Positions 18,006-27,005 are shown, numbered from the stretch's first letter. The stretch: DNA of 64,000 bases from Pseudomonas sp. GR 6-02 (GCF_001655615.1 NZ_CP011567.1:3481001-3545000), one strand, 5' to 3'. The notes: a model not told the origin generated them from the letters alone. A program made the numbers and translations.

Positions 18006-19136
18006 ATGATCCATCTACCCCACGCCGATGCGCTTTGCGCGTTAACGCAACCCTATTGCCTGGAATCCATGCCAGAAGGTCTGTTCGATCAGGCAATGGG
18101 TGAAATCAGCCTGTTTCATTGTCATCACACGCCCGGATATGAGCGCTGGCTGAACGCCAATGGCCTTGATGCCCGCACTCTCGAGACGCTGGATGACTGG
18201 TCAAGGTTGCCGCCGATTTTCGCCAATTACTTCAAACGTCATCTGCTGATCAGTCCCACAGGCGAAGGCGCGCTGGAGATGACCTCATCCGGCACCAGCG
18301 GTCAGAAGAGTCGCATGCGCTACGACCATCGCAGCATGGTCGCCGCCCAAGGCATGGTGAGCCACATTTTCCGGCACTACGGCTGGGACACCCCGGACAG
18401 CCCCTGCAATTATTTGCTTCTGAGCTACGAACCCGAGGCGGTCATTACCCTGGGCACGGCCTATACCGATCAATTTCTGTGTAGCTATGCCCCCGTCAAC
18501 CGAGCCGCTTACGGCTTGCGCCTGACCGGCAAAGGCCACGAGTTCGACCTCTTCGGTGTCATTCGCGCCCTGCAGGAGTTTGCCGAGGAAGGATTGCCCG
18601 TTCGCATTCTCGGTTTTCCGGCGTTCCTTTCCCATGCACTGCAGCACATGGAGGACACAGGCGTGGCCGACTTGCAGTTGCCTGCCCAGTCACTGGTGTT
18701 GCTGGGGGGCGGCTGGAAAACCCAGGCGGCACAGGAGACTCCCCTGCATCAGTTGTATGCCCGCATCAACCGGCAATTGGGTATCGACCTGTCCCGCTGC
18801 CGGGACGGCTACGGCGCCGTAGAGCATGCCGTGCCCTATATCCAGTGTGCCCACCATCATTTTCATGTACCGATTTACTCGAAGGTTTTCGTGCGCAACC
18901 CATCCGATTTCACTGTCCAGCCCTACGGCCAGCGCGGTTTGCTGGAATTCGTCTCCCCCTACATTTCCTCAAGCCCTGCTCATGCTGTGGTCATGGGAGA
19001 TCTGGCAACGTTGCACCCCGGCGCCAGTTGCGGATGCGGCCTGACGACCGATTGGTTCGAGCTGCATGGACGTGCCGGCACCAGCGCCAGTCGTAGCTGT
19101 GCCATGGCCGCTTCAGAACTGATCGGGGGAGCTTGA
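18006..19136 (+). CDS. LuxE-type acyl-protein synthetase
   Basis: A 376-residue member of the LuxE/PaaK superfamily. The ATP-grip motif TSSGTSGQKSRMRYD sits at residues 93-107, VLLGGGWKT and RDGYGAVEHAVPY follow, the late adenylation motif is VMGDLATLHPGASCGCG, and the C-terminal region is short. LuxE proteins adenylate a fatty acid and transfer it to a cysteine for reduction by LuxC; here the adjacent gene encodes a LuxC domain, so the pair plausibly works as an acid reductase. A CxC just before the end (SCGCGLTTDW) is typical of this superfamily. The stop codon is one base before the next ATG. Acyl substrate unknown. Confidence 0.82.
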   Translation: MIHLPHADALCALTQPYCLESMPEGLFDQAMGEISLFHCHHTPGYERWLNANGLDARTLETLDDWSRLPPIFANYFKRHLLISPTGEGALEMTSSGTSGQKSRMRYDHRSMVAAQGMVSHIFRHYGWDTPDSPCNYLLLSYEPEAVITLGTAYTDQFLCSYAPVNRAAYGLRLTGKGHEFDLFGVIRALQEFAEEGLPVRILGFPAFLSHALQHMEDTGVADLQLPAQSLVLLGGGWKTQAAQETPLHQLYARINRQLGIDLSRCRDGYGAVEHAVPYIQCAHHHFHVPIYSKVFVRNPSDFTVQPYGQRGLLEFVSPYISSSPAHAVVMGDLATLHPGASCGCGLTTDWFELHGRAGTSASRSCAMAASELIGGA

Positions 19137-19137
19137 T

Positions 19138-21540
19138 ATGTACCTGATCAATGGCCAACTGCGCGACGACATCTCTGCCCAAAGCGCCCTCGACCTCCTT
19201 CAGCAACCGCTGCCCCGGCTGCTGGCTACGCCGATCGACAGCGATATCGTGATCGAGTCCGCCGCTTGCTTTGCCACGCAGTTGCAAGCTCGCAGCCTGG
19301 ATCTGCCCCTGGACGACGACCAATGTCAGGGGCTTATCGACTTCTGCCAGCGCAGCAACCTGAGCACCAAGCTTGAACGGGAATTGGGCCCGCAACCGCG
19401 TTCACTGCGGCGTATCGACTACCGCCAGCCAAGCTTCGAAAGCTGGCATCCATTGGGGCTGGTGGTGCATATCACCCCGGGCAATGCGCCGATGCTGGCG
19501 TTCTGCGCGATCCTCGAAAGTCTGTTGGCCGGCAACATCAACTGGCTGCGCCCCAGCTCCAGCGATCAGGGTTTGACCGCACAATTGCTCGCCGCCCTTT
19601 TGCGTTGCGACACCAGTGGCAGACTGGCCGAATTCGTAGCGGTTCTGCCGGTGGACACCTCCTATATCGCTCAACTCTGCGCCAAGGCCGATGGGGTATC
19701 CGCCTGGGGCGCAGAAGTGGCGCTTAAATCGATCCGCCAGCAAATCCCGTCCGGCTGTCGCTGGATCGATTGGGGACACAAAATCAGCTTCGCCTACCTG
19801 TCACCTGATGCGGCGTCGCCTTCGGCGCTCGATGCCCTGGCGGATGAAGTCTGTCGACTGGATCAACAAGCGTGTTCCAGTCCTCAATGGGTGCTGGTGG
19901 ACAGCAACGATCCGGCCGTCTTGCAGAACCTCGGAGATCGACTGGCCGAAGCCTTCAACCGACGCGCCCCACACTGGCCGGCATTAACGCCGACAGATCA
20001 GGAAGCATCGGAAATCACCACCCGCACCTCCATGGCACGGCTCGATCAGTGCTTTGCCAATCAGACCGGCCAAGTGTGGACTGGCCTCGGATGGCGCGTC
20101 ATCTGGGAGCACCATCAAAAGCTCGCGCCGTCACCGTTGTTTCGTACGATTGTGCTCAAACCGGTTCCTCAGTATCTGCTCGCCGAGACGCTGCAGCCCT
20201 GGCGCAACTTCCTGCAAAGCTGCGCGTTGATGTCCCCCTCGGCAAAAACGCCTGAGCTCGTTCGAACATTGGTCAATGCCGGCGTCAGTCGCATTGCACC
20301 TTGCGAATCGATCCATGACGGATACACCGGCGAGCCCCACGATGGCGTCTACGCGCTGTCGCGTCTGAGTCGCCGCCTCTCGGTGAGTTTGCCCCAGCAT
20401 GTCTTAACAGGTCGTGCAACGCTCGACCCAGTTCCGCCCGCCCCCGACACATCCCGTGACCCGATCATGGACAAGGACACTTTTATGGCCCAGCCGATCG
20501 GGTCCGCAGCACAGCTGTACTTCCGCTCCGGCGGTAGCAGCGGGACCCCGGCGCTGGCTGGCTTCAGCTATCAAGACTTTCATCGACAAATGCGCGCCTC
20601 GGCCGACGGCATGTTCTGCGTCGGGCTCGATCCGTCACTGGACCGGGTGATGAACCTGTTCTACGGCGGCAACCTTTATGGTGGTTTTTTCAGTTGTTCC
20701 AACATTCTTGAACGGATGGGGGTTGTGCATTTGCCCATGGGGGCTCCCCAGGACGATGACTTCAGCGAAATCGCCCGACTGATCGTGGAGCAGCGTGTCA
20801 CCGTGCTGATCGGCATGCCCAGCACGTTGCATCGGCTGTTTCTCAAAGAGCAGGCCCGACTTCGCGCTTATGCCGGTATCGGCAAAGTATTCCTTGGCGG
20901 CGAACATCCGGGAGAAGCCAGTCGGCGCCTGATGGAAAGCTGTGGGGTGTCGACGATTCGCTCCGCCATGTATGGCTCCGTCGATGCAGGCCCCCTGGGG
21001 CATGCCTGCCGGGCAACGGCGGACGGCGTATTCCACTTGATGAGCGAAATCCAGCATCTGGAAATCGTCCAGCTCGAACAGGATGCGCCGGTACAAGCCA
21101 ATGAGATCGGCCGCCTGCTGTTTACGTCACGCGCCCGGCAGGGTCAGCACGTGCGCCGATATGACATCGGCGACACCGGCCGCTGGATACCCGGAACCTG
21201 CCCTTGCGGACTGGAGACGCCGCGATTCGAACTGCTGCAGCGACACGACAAACTGGTGCGCATTGGCACGGAGTTCATTTCGCCCGCGGCGCTGGAACTC
21301 AGTGTGGGATCCCCCATTCAAGTGGTCCTGGACCACACCGCCAACGGGGTCGAACGCATGTACGTTCTCGCGGATGCAGACGCCGAGTGGGTACACGAAA
21401 AACTGCTGACCCACGAAGCCTTGGCGAATGCGGTGCGCGCTGAACTTTTAATTGTGGAGGTGACAACATGCGTTGAACAAGCATTCACCCGAAACAAACA
21501 CAGTGGCAAAACCCCCTTAGTTATCGATCAACGAAAATAA
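19138..21540 (+). CDS. Fusion: LuxC-type acyl reductase + PaaK-type adenylating domain
   Basis: An 800-residue two-domain protein with GGGGGAG six bases before ATG. Residues ~30-425 are an aldehyde-dehydrogenase-like LuxC domain: ESWHPLGLVVHITPGNAP and ILESLLAGNINWLRPSSSDQ form the nucleotide-binding part, and Cys246 in QQACSSPQW matches the acylated cysteine of LuxC. Residues ~440-800 are a PaaK/LuxE-like adenylate-forming domain: RSGGSSGTP (463-471), MYGSVDAGPLGHAC, YDIGDTGRW with a CPCGLETPRF metal-type CxC, and an Arg/Lys-rich end containing SGKTP. No carrier-protein domain. The expected chemistry is acid activation followed by NADPH-dependent reduction to an aldehyde. I know of separate LuxC and LuxE proteins; this fusion is unusual to me. 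Confidence 0.78.
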   Translation: MYLINGQLRDDISAQSALDLLQQPLPRLLATPIDSDIVIESAACFATQLQARSLDLPLDDDQCQGLIDFCQRSNLSTKLERELGPQPRSLRRIDYRQPSFESWHPLGLVVHITPGNAPMLAFCAILESLLAGNINWLRPSSSDQGLTAQLLAALLRCDTSGRLAEFVAVLPVDTSYIAQLCAKADGVSAWGAEVALKSIRQQIPSGCRWIDWGHKISFAYLSPDAASPSALDALADEVCRLDQQACSSPQWVLVDSNDPAVLQNLGDRLAEAFNRRAPHWPALTPTDQEASEITTRTSMARLDQCFANQTGQVWTGLGWRVIWEHHQKLAPSPLFRTIVLKPVPQYLLAETLQPWRNFLQSCALMSPSAKTPELVRTLVNAGVSRIAPCESIHDGYTGEPHDGVYALSRLSRRLSVSLPQHVLTGRATLDPVPPAPDTSRDPIMDKDTFMAQPIGSAAQLYFRSGGSSGTPALAGFSYQDFHRQMRASADGMFCVGLDPSLDRVMNLFYGGNLYGGFFSCSNILERMGVVHLPMGAPQDDDFSEIARLIVEQRVTVLIGMPSTLHRLFLKEQARLRAYAGIGKVFLGGEHPGEASRRLMESCGVSTIRSAMYGSVDAGPLGHACRATADGVFHLMSEIQHLEIVQLEQDAPVQANEIGRLLFTSRARQGQHVRRYDIGDTGRWIPGTCPCGLETPRFELLQRHDKLVRIGTEFISPAALELSVGSPIQVVLDHTANGVERMYVLADADAEWVHEKLLTHEALANAVRAELLIVEVTTCVEQAFTRNKHSGKTPLVIDQRK

Positions 21541-21580
21541 GAGAAGTCGACGCAAGACGCCCACTATAAAAGAGAATCCC

Positions 21581-22870
21581 GTGAAGCCAACTTATTCGCT
21601 TGAACAACTTGTACCTTATATAAGACAACACTCCAACTTCTACCGTAAACATCTGGAACACTTGCCCGAGAACGGGTTTACTTTAAAAGATCTGCCATTA
21701 ACCCATGTGGCCGACTATTGGTCCGGTAGCAACGACTTGAGTCATTGGTCAGTCCTGACCGGAGATGTCGATGATGCACTGGTATTAAAAACCGGAGGCT
21801 CGACCAGCCAAGGCAAACTTGCGGTTTACTCCTACGAGGAATGGCAAGCCTTGGTCAGCACGTTCGGCGCCAGCCTCTCAGCTCAACTGAACAATGGCGA
21901 CCGGGTTGCCAACCTGTTTTTTTCAGGGGATCTCTACGCCAGCTTTCTGTTCGTCCACGACTCCCTGGCCTATGTCGAGCGATCCATCTGCGAATTTCCG
22001 TTTACCGGAAACGTCGAGCCGGACGTATTGGCGGATGCCATAGAGCGGCATCGGATCAACGTTCTGGCCGGCGTACCGGCACAACTGCTGCAATTCTGCG
22101 CCTACCTGGCGCAGCATCGGCGTGTGTTGTACGGGGTTGAGACGCTGTTATATGCCGGCGAAAGCCTGTTTGCTCCGCAGTTGGCAATCCTTGGGGAAAT
22201 GTTCCCCAATGCCCGTATCGCCTCGATCGGCTACGCCAGCGTAGACGCCGGGCTGATAGGCGCCAGCGATCGCGACTGCGCATTGGGCGAGCATCGGGTG
22301 TTCGATCAACAAACCCTGCTGGAAATCGTCGACGAACACACCGGTGAAGTGATTGAAGAGTGCGATCGCACCGGGTTGTTGGTACTGACCAACCTGACAC
22401 GCCGGCTTATGCCGCTGCTGCGCTACCCAGTGGGCGACCGTGCCTGTTGGCGTGAGCCGGCCGCAACCCCGAGGCGTAAATTCGCGCTCAAAGGGCGCAG
22501 TGCCCACAGTCAACGAGTACGAGTCGGTGTGTTGTCGCTGTTCACTGAAGAAATACACGAGATCGTCCAGCGTGTAGCGCACAGCGAACAATGGCAATTG
22601 CTGATCGAGCAGACCGGCCCCAAGGATCTGCTGAGCGTTAAGTGGGTGCCCGAACCTCAGTTACAAGCCGTCGAACCGGTGCTCCGCGAATTGCGTGAAG
22701 CGCTGCTCGCCCACTACCCCGCCATCGACGACCTGAGCCGCGAGGGTCTGCTGGAGTTTCGAGTACTGCCTTGCGCAACCACAGACCTGAAACTCCACCC
22801 TCGCTCGGGCAAACAACTGCGGGTGCTGGATTTGCGAGTGTATGACGTTCCCTTGCAGGAGTTCGTGTGA
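21581..22870 (+). CDS. PaaK/LuxE-like adenylate-forming protein
   Basis: A 429-residue stand-alone homologue of the preceding fusion's C-terminal domain. Motifs: KTGGSTSQGK at residues 70-79 (ATP binding, with Thr-Ser in place of the usual Ser-Gly), FFSGDLYASFLFVHDSL, GVPAQLLQFC, YGVETLLYAGESL, IGYASVDAGLIG, RYPVGDRACW, and a terminal RSGKQLRV that could supply the catalytic Lys. The GTG start has only a weak purine-rich site. It lies 40 bp after the fusion gene and overlaps the GNAT gene by one base. Two adenylating units beside LuxE suggest either two different acids or a hetero-oligomeric activating complex; I cannot tell which. Confidence 0.72.
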   Translation: MKPTYSLEQLVPYIRQHSNFYRKHLEHLPENGFTLKDLPLTHVADYWSGSNDLSHWSVLTGDVDDALVLKTGGSTSQGKLAVYSYEEWQALVSTFGASLSAQLNNGDRVANLFFSGDLYASFLFVHDSLAYVERSICEFPFTGNVEPDVLADAIERHRINVLAGVPAQLLQFCAYLAQHRRVLYGVETLLYAGESLFAPQLAILGEMFPNARIASIGYASVDAGLIGASDRDCALGEHRVFDQQTLLEIVDEHTGEVIEECDRTGLLVLTNLTRRLMPLLRYPVGDRACWREPAATPRRKFALKGRSAHSQRVRVGVLSLFTEEIHEIVQRVAHSEQWQLLIEQTGPKDLLSVKWVPEPQLQAVEPVLRELREALLAHYPAIDDLSREGLLEFRVLPCATTDLKLHPRSGKQLRVLDLRVYDVPLQEFV

Positions 22871-23829
22871 TGACCCCGTTGATAATTCGCGCCTACCGCC
22901 CTTCCGATGCAAACGCAGTGAGTCGATTGTTTCAAGAAGTCTACGGCGATCATTACGCTCAGCCGGATGTTTACCTGCCGAACATGATCAATCAGCACAA
23001 TGCCGAGGGTCACTGGCAATCAATGCTGGCTGTGGATGACACAGCCGTCCTCGGTCATGCCGCGTTGCGACGCGACACACCTTCGAATACCGCGGAACTG
23101 GCCCTCACCGTGGTACATCCCGCCGCGCAGGGGCAGGACATCGCCACTCGTCTGGGCCGCGAACTGCTGAGACAGGCAGGTTCTCTGGGGCTTAAAAGCG
23201 CCTCGATCATGCAAGTGACCCACCATCCCTACACGCAACGCATCGCAAAAAAACTCGGTTTCCACAACACTGGACTGCTTCCCGACTACGTCCCCTCGCC
23301 ATTTGGCGAACCACTTCCGGAAACCATGGTGATGTGTTGCCACATGATCGAAGGACACACACGACCACTCCCCGATATCCAATGGCCCGAAAGCTGCCGG
23401 GCGCTTATGCAACACCTGTGCTCGGTATTCGGAACCCACCAGGACACTCCGCGCCTCGCCACGTCCTTGCAAATTGAACAACATCAGCATCGGGTCGACA
23501 TTATCATTCAGCATTTGAACAATGATTTGCTTGAGCAACTCCGGCAACTGCCCGGGCACTGGGTGATCTCGGCACGGCTCGAACTGTCCCGGCACTTCGC
23601 CCGGGACTTGTGCAGTTTTTCGGCGCTGGGCTTCGCCTTTACCGGCTTGATGCCTACGTCAGGTGACAATGGCTGGTTCGCCCTGTTTCATCGGGGCGTG
23701 CAGGTTCGATCCCTCGATCTGGGCTGCGTATACATGCAACAGTTGCATGACGATTTGCAGCAGAACGCGAGCGCCACGAGAAGCCAGCGCTGCGCCGATG
23801 CACCCATTGGAGCCCGCTCAGCCGCGTGA
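22870..23829 (+). CDS. GNAT-family N-acetyltransferase with an extra C-terminal region
   Basis: A 319-residue protein. Residues 1-155 form a GNAT domain: IIRAYRPSDANAVSRLFQEVYGDHY, ELALTVVHPAAQGQDIATRLGRELLRQA (acetyl-CoA loop in the V-H-P..Q-G-Q-x-I-A pattern), and AKKLGFHNTGLLPDYV (the 'LGF' motif). Residues 160-319 are extra; the segment FSALGFAFTGLMPTSGDNGWFALFHRG may be a second, degenerate GNAT-like half. AGGAG eight bases upstream; its ATG overlaps the preceding TGA, so translation is probably coupled. Likely acylates an amine in the cluster's product or detoxifies an intermediate. The 3' end overlaps the convergent LysR gene by 12 bases. Confidence 0.78.
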   Translation: MTPLIIRAYRPSDANAVSRLFQEVYGDHYAQPDVYLPNMINQHNAEGHWQSMLAVDDTAVLGHAALRRDTPSNTAELALTVVHPAAQGQDIATRLGRELLRQAGSLGLKSASIMQVTHHPYTQRIAKKLGFHNTGLLPDYVPSPFGEPLPETMVMCCHMIEGHTRPLPDIQWPESCRALMQHLCSVFGTHQDTPRLATSLQIEQHQHRVDIIIQHLNNDLLEQLRQLPGHWVISARLELSRHFARDLCSFSALGFAFTGLMPTSGDNGWFALFHRGVQVRSLDLGCVYMQQLHDDLQQNASATRSQRCADAPIGARSAA

Positions 23830-24744
23830 GGGTTTCCTGTAAAAGTCATTACCCGGCTGAGCGCAAAGTTCCACCAGCCAGTCGACAAATACCCTAACCC
23901 GCCGGGATAACTGGCGGTGAGGAGGATAGAGCGCCGTCAGCGGCATACCCGGTGGCGGCACATCCCTCAGGACCTCGATCAAACGTCCCTCCTTCAATTG
24001 ACGGGCAACGTGATAATACGGAGCCTGGACCAAGCCATATCCCGCCTCACACGCCGCCAGATAGCCATCGGAGCTGTTGACCGCGACGTGCTTGGGCAGG
24101 TCGATCAACCGCAACTGCCCATCGACGACAAACTCCAGTCCGTAGCGTTTGCCCGTGCTATTGGAAAAGTACTCCACCATCCGATGCCCCTTCAGATCCT
24201 CCAGACACCGCGGAGTCCCGCAACGTTGCAAGTATTCGGGACTCGCACACGTGACCTGATCCAGTGTGGCCAGCGGTCGCGCCACCAGTGATTCGTCCAG
24301 GGCCGAGCCGCCCCGCAACACGCAATCGACACCTTCGCGGATCAGATCCACAGTCCGGTCATTCAAACCGATTTCCAGCTCGATCAAGGGATAGCGTGCA
24401 GTGAATTGCGGCAATGCCGGGATCACCATCAAACGCCCCACTCCCGCCGGCATATCCACTCGCAACAGGCCTTTGGGGTTGTGGCGAGCAGCGGAAAACA
24501 CGGCTTCGGTTTCCTCCAGATCCGCCAGCAACCGCACGCAACGCGGGTAATAGGCTGCGCCATCGAGCGTCAGGCTGATTTGCCGGGTGGTGCGTTGCAG
24601 CAGTTGCACGCCCAGGTGGGCCTCAAGTTGCTTGATCAGAATGGTCACGGAGGCACGCGGTAATTGCAGGCTGTCCGCCGCCTTGGCGAAGCCGCCCAGT
24701 TCGACGATTCGCGTGAATACACGCATGGCGTTTAAACGATCCAT
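23818..24744 (-). CDS. LysR-family regulator of the adjacent aldo/keto reductase
   Basis: A 308-residue LysR-type protein of the CrgA/PA-type subgroup: MDRLNAMRVFTRIVELGGFAKAADSLQLPRASVT is the N-terminal HTH, with the linker helix RTTRQISLTLDGAAYYPRCVRLL, and the effector domain begins at GLLRVDMPAGVG. This subgroup commonly represses or activates a divergently transcribed oxidoreductase; the aldo/keto reductase begins 115 bp away on the other strand. Its C-terminal coding bases overlap the end of the GNAT gene, so cluster and regulator genes are packed end to end, but direct control of the cluster is not implied by orientation. Confidence 0.87.
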   Translation of the reverse strand: MDRLNAMRVFTRIVELGGFAKAADSLQLPRASVTILIKQLEAHLGVQLLQRTTRQISLTLDGAAYYPRCVRLLADLEETEAVFSAARHNPKGLLRVDMPAGVGRLMVIPALPQFTARYPLIELEIGLNDRTVDLIREGVDCVLRGGSALDESLVARPLATLDQVTCASPEYLQRCGTPRCLEDLKGHRMVEYFSNSTGKRYGLEFVVDGQLRLIDLPKHVAVNSSDGYLAACEAGYGLVQAPYYHVARQLKEGRLIEVLRDVPPPGMPLTALYPPHRQLSRRVRVFVDWLVELCAQPGNDFYRKPSRG

Positions 24745-24859
24745 GGTCAGGACTCGATGATTATTTAGAAATTACGAACAGTGATAGCACTTTTAGCCGG
24801 TTTATCTTCGTTCTGTCGAGATCGACACTAAGCGCCTACATCCACAGGGAGTTCATTTC

Positions 24860-25855
24860 ATGCAAACACGTCAACTGGGCAAGAACGGACCACAGGTGTC
24901 AGCCATCGGTCTGGGCTGCATGGGCATGACCGATTTCTACACCACCGGCGTGGACACCCGCGAAGCCACGGCAACGCTGCATCGCGCGCTGGAGTTGGGG
25001 ATCAACCTGCTCGACACGGCAGACATGTACGGCCCACACACCAACGAAGAGCTAATCGGCAAGGCGATTGTCGGCAAGCGCGACCAAGTGTTCCTGGCCA
25101 GCAAGTTCGGCATTGTCCGCGACCCGTCCAACCCCGGCGCGCGTGGCGTCAACGGTCGCCCGGAATACATTCGCGAAGCGATCGACGGCACCCTCAAGCG
25201 CCTGGGCGTGGAAACCCTGGATTTGTATTACCAGCACCGCATCGATCCGCAGGTGGCCATTGAGGAAACCGTCGGCGCCATGGCCGAACTGGTGAGGGCC
25301 GGCAAGGTGCGTTACCTGGGATTGAGTGAAGCCTCGGTCGATACACTGGAGCGAGCGCACAAGGTTCATCCGATCAGCGCCCTGCAAAGTGAATATTCGC
25401 TGTGGAGCCGCGATCAGGAAGAGAACGGTTGCCTGGCCGCATGCCAGCGCCTGGGCGTGGCCTTTGTACCTTATAGCCCGTTGGGCCGGGGCTTTTTGAC
25501 CGGAGCACTGAAAAGCCCGGATGACTTCGCCGCAGACGACTACCGTCGCTTCAGCCCGCGTTTCCAAGGGGAAAACTTTGCCAAAAACCTGTTGCTGGTG
25601 CAGCAGGTACAAACGCTGGCCGCCGACAAAGGCGTGACAGCCGGCCAATTGGCCTTAGCCTGGGTCTTGGCTCAAGGGGATTACCTGATCCCGATTCCGG
25701 GCACCAAACAACGTAAATACCTGGAGGAAAATGTGGCCGCGCTGGAGGTGAAACTGAGCCGCGAAGAGTTGCAGGCCCTTGAAGCGATATTCCCGGCCAA
25801 TGCCACCGCTGGCTTGCGCTATCCGGAAGAGGTCATGAAGTTGCTCGACCGGTAG
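24860..25855 (+). CDS. Aldo/keto reductase
   Basis: A 331-residue AKR-superfamily NADPH oxidoreductase. The catalytic tetrad is readable: Asp52 and Tyr57 in [15 protein letters not shown], Lys82 in FLASKFGI, and His126 in YYQHRID. The NADPH-binding C-terminal part includes [19 protein letters not shown]. It belongs to the group of general aldehyde/ketone reductases often annotated as pyridoxal reductase-like or YajO/IolS-like. Substrate cannot be read. Divergent from a LysR gene, so probably inducible. As it sits beside the LuxC cluster it could reduce an aldehyde made there; that is speculation. Confidence 0.88.
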   Translation: MQTRQLGKNGPQVSAIGLGCMGMTDFYTTGVDTREATATLHRALELGINLLDTADMYGPHTNEELIGKAIVGKRDQVFLASKFGIVRDPSNPGARGVNGRPEYIREAIDGTLKRLGVETLDLYYQHRIDPQVAIEETVGAMAELVRAGKVRYLGLSEASVDTLERAHKVHPISALQSEYSLWSRDQEENGCLAACQRLGVAFVPYSPLGRGFLTGALKSPDDFAADDYRRFSPRFQGENFAKNLLLVQQVQTLAADKGVTAGQLALAWVLAQGDYLIPIPGTKQRKYLEENVAALEVKLSREELQALEAIFPANATAGLRYPEEVMKLLDR

Positions 25856-25904
25856 CCGTTGCCCTTGCCGTAGGCTTGCAAATTTTACAGTTCGTAAGTC
25901 CCCC

Positions 25905-25927
25905 TGAGCGCCGGTTTTCGACGCTCA
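25905..25927. terminator. Possible weak hairpin after the aldo/keto reductase
   Basis: Six-base stem tgagcg/cgctca with an 11-base loop containing tttt, 50 bases after the stop. No T tract follows; termination is uncertain. The rest of the 240-bp gap to the DUF411 gene shows a possible -10 (tataac at 26010). Confidence 0.3.
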
Positions 25928-26095
25928 GACGGCACACCTGACATTTTTGTCATTCCTCGCTCATTCAGCTGACAGCATCAACCTGCGATGATCTGGCCAG
26001 CCGACCTTGTATAACTTAGAAACACTCGCGCAATGCCCAGTCGGATAAAAGAGTCAAAATGCACCTTTTTGGCCGTAACCCGAGACGAGACTCCC

Positions 26096-26542
26096 ATGCG
26101 AACCCACCTGCGTCTGGCCGCCCTGAGCGCCCTCTTCATCTCCTCCCTGGCCCAGGCCGCCGACCTGATCCCGATCGAAGTGCACCGCGACGCCAATTGC
26201 GGCTGCTGCAAAAAATGGGTCAGCCATCTGGAAGCCAACGGCTTCAAGGTCGAAGACCACGTCGAAGCCGATATGAGCCAGTTCAAGCAACAACACGGCG
26301 TACCGCCTCGCCTGGCGTCGTGCCACACCGCCTTGATCAACGGCAAGTTCGTCGAAGGCCATGTGCCGGCCGACCAAGTGCTGGCCTTGAGCAAACGTGA
26401 CGATCTGTTGGGAGTTGCAGCCCCCGGTATGCCGATGGGCTCGCCCGGGATGGAAATGGACGGCATGAGCGATGCCTATCAGGTGATCGGCCTGCAAAAG
26501 GATGGCACTGACGTGGTGGTGGCGGACTACCCCGCCCATTGA
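26096..26542 (+). CDS. DUF411 family periplasmic (copper-type) protein
   Basis: A 148-residue protein with a cleavable signal (MRTHLRLAALSALFISSLAQAA) and the DUF411 domain: VHRDANCGCCKKWVSHL carries Cys35, Cys37 and Cys38, GFKVEDHV follows, then SCHTALINGKFVEGHVPADQV. A methionine-rich stretch (PGMPMGSPGMEMDGM) near the C terminus suggests copper(I)/silver binding. DUF411 genes are commonly found beside copper-resistance determinants; none is present here apart from the coupled membrane protein. The start is the Met before a good signal peptide; the frame extends 21 codons upstream. Confidence 0.82.
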   Translation: MRTHLRLAALSALFISSLAQAADLIPIEVHRDANCGCCKKWVSHLEANGFKVEDHVEADMSQFKQQHGVPPRLASCHTALINGKFVEGHVPADQVLALSKRDDLLGVAAPGMPMGSPGMEMDGMSDAYQVIGLQKDGTDVVVADYPAH

Positions 26543-26976
26543 TGTTCGGTGCCTACATCGGGTTGTTTCTCGCGGCGTTCGGCGCCGCGAGCCTGCTGCC
26601 CTTGCAGTCCGAAGCGGTGCTGGTGGGGTTGTTGCTCAGCGACCGGTATTGGCTCTGGTCGCTGTTGGCAGTGGCAACGCTGGGCAACGTGCTGGGGTCG
26701 CTGCTGAACTGGCGGCTGGGACGCGGCATCGAGCGGTTTCGCGAGCGGCGCTGGTTTCCGGTCAGCCCTCGTCATCTTCAACAAGCCCAAATACATTATC
26801 TGCGCTACGGTCATTGGTCCTTGCTGCTGAGTTGGGTACCGATCATCGGCGACCCGCTGACGCTGGTGGCCGGCGTCATGCGCGAACCGCTGGGGCGTTT
26901 CCTGATGATCGTGACCCTCGCCAAGGCTGCCCGCTATGGCGTGCTGGCAATGGCCACGTTGGGCTGGATGGGTTGA
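26542..26976 (+). CDS. YqaA/DedA-like small inner-membrane protein
   Basis: A 144-residue membrane protein starting with an ATG that overlaps the DUF411 stop (TGATG), so the two are translationally coupled. Features are those of YqaA (DedA/SNARE-associated superfamily): an N-terminal re-entrant helix region (YIGLFLAAFGAASLLPLQSEAVLVGLLL), GNVLGSLLNWRLGRG, and SWVPIIGDPLTLVAGVMREPLGRFL, the conserved 'P-x-x-G-D-P-x-x-x-x-A-G' stretch. DedA-type proteins are linked to lipid transport/membrane homeostasis; YqaA's role is unknown. Confidence 0.82.
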   Translation: MFGAYIGLFLAAFGAASLLPLQSEAVLVGLLLSDRYWLWSLLAVATLGNVLGSLLNWRLGRGIERFRERRWFPVSPRHLQQAQIHYLRYGHWSLLLSWVPIIGDPLTLVAGVMREPLGRFLMIVTLAKAARYGVLAMATLGWMG

Positions 26977-27005
26977 ACGAAAGACCCCGTGTATCGGCGT
27001 TCGCC

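Noticed and set aside
16743..23829. A true luminescence (lux) operon
   Set aside because: No luxA, luxB or luxD homologue is present; only the acid-activation and reduction functions occur, together with an exporter.
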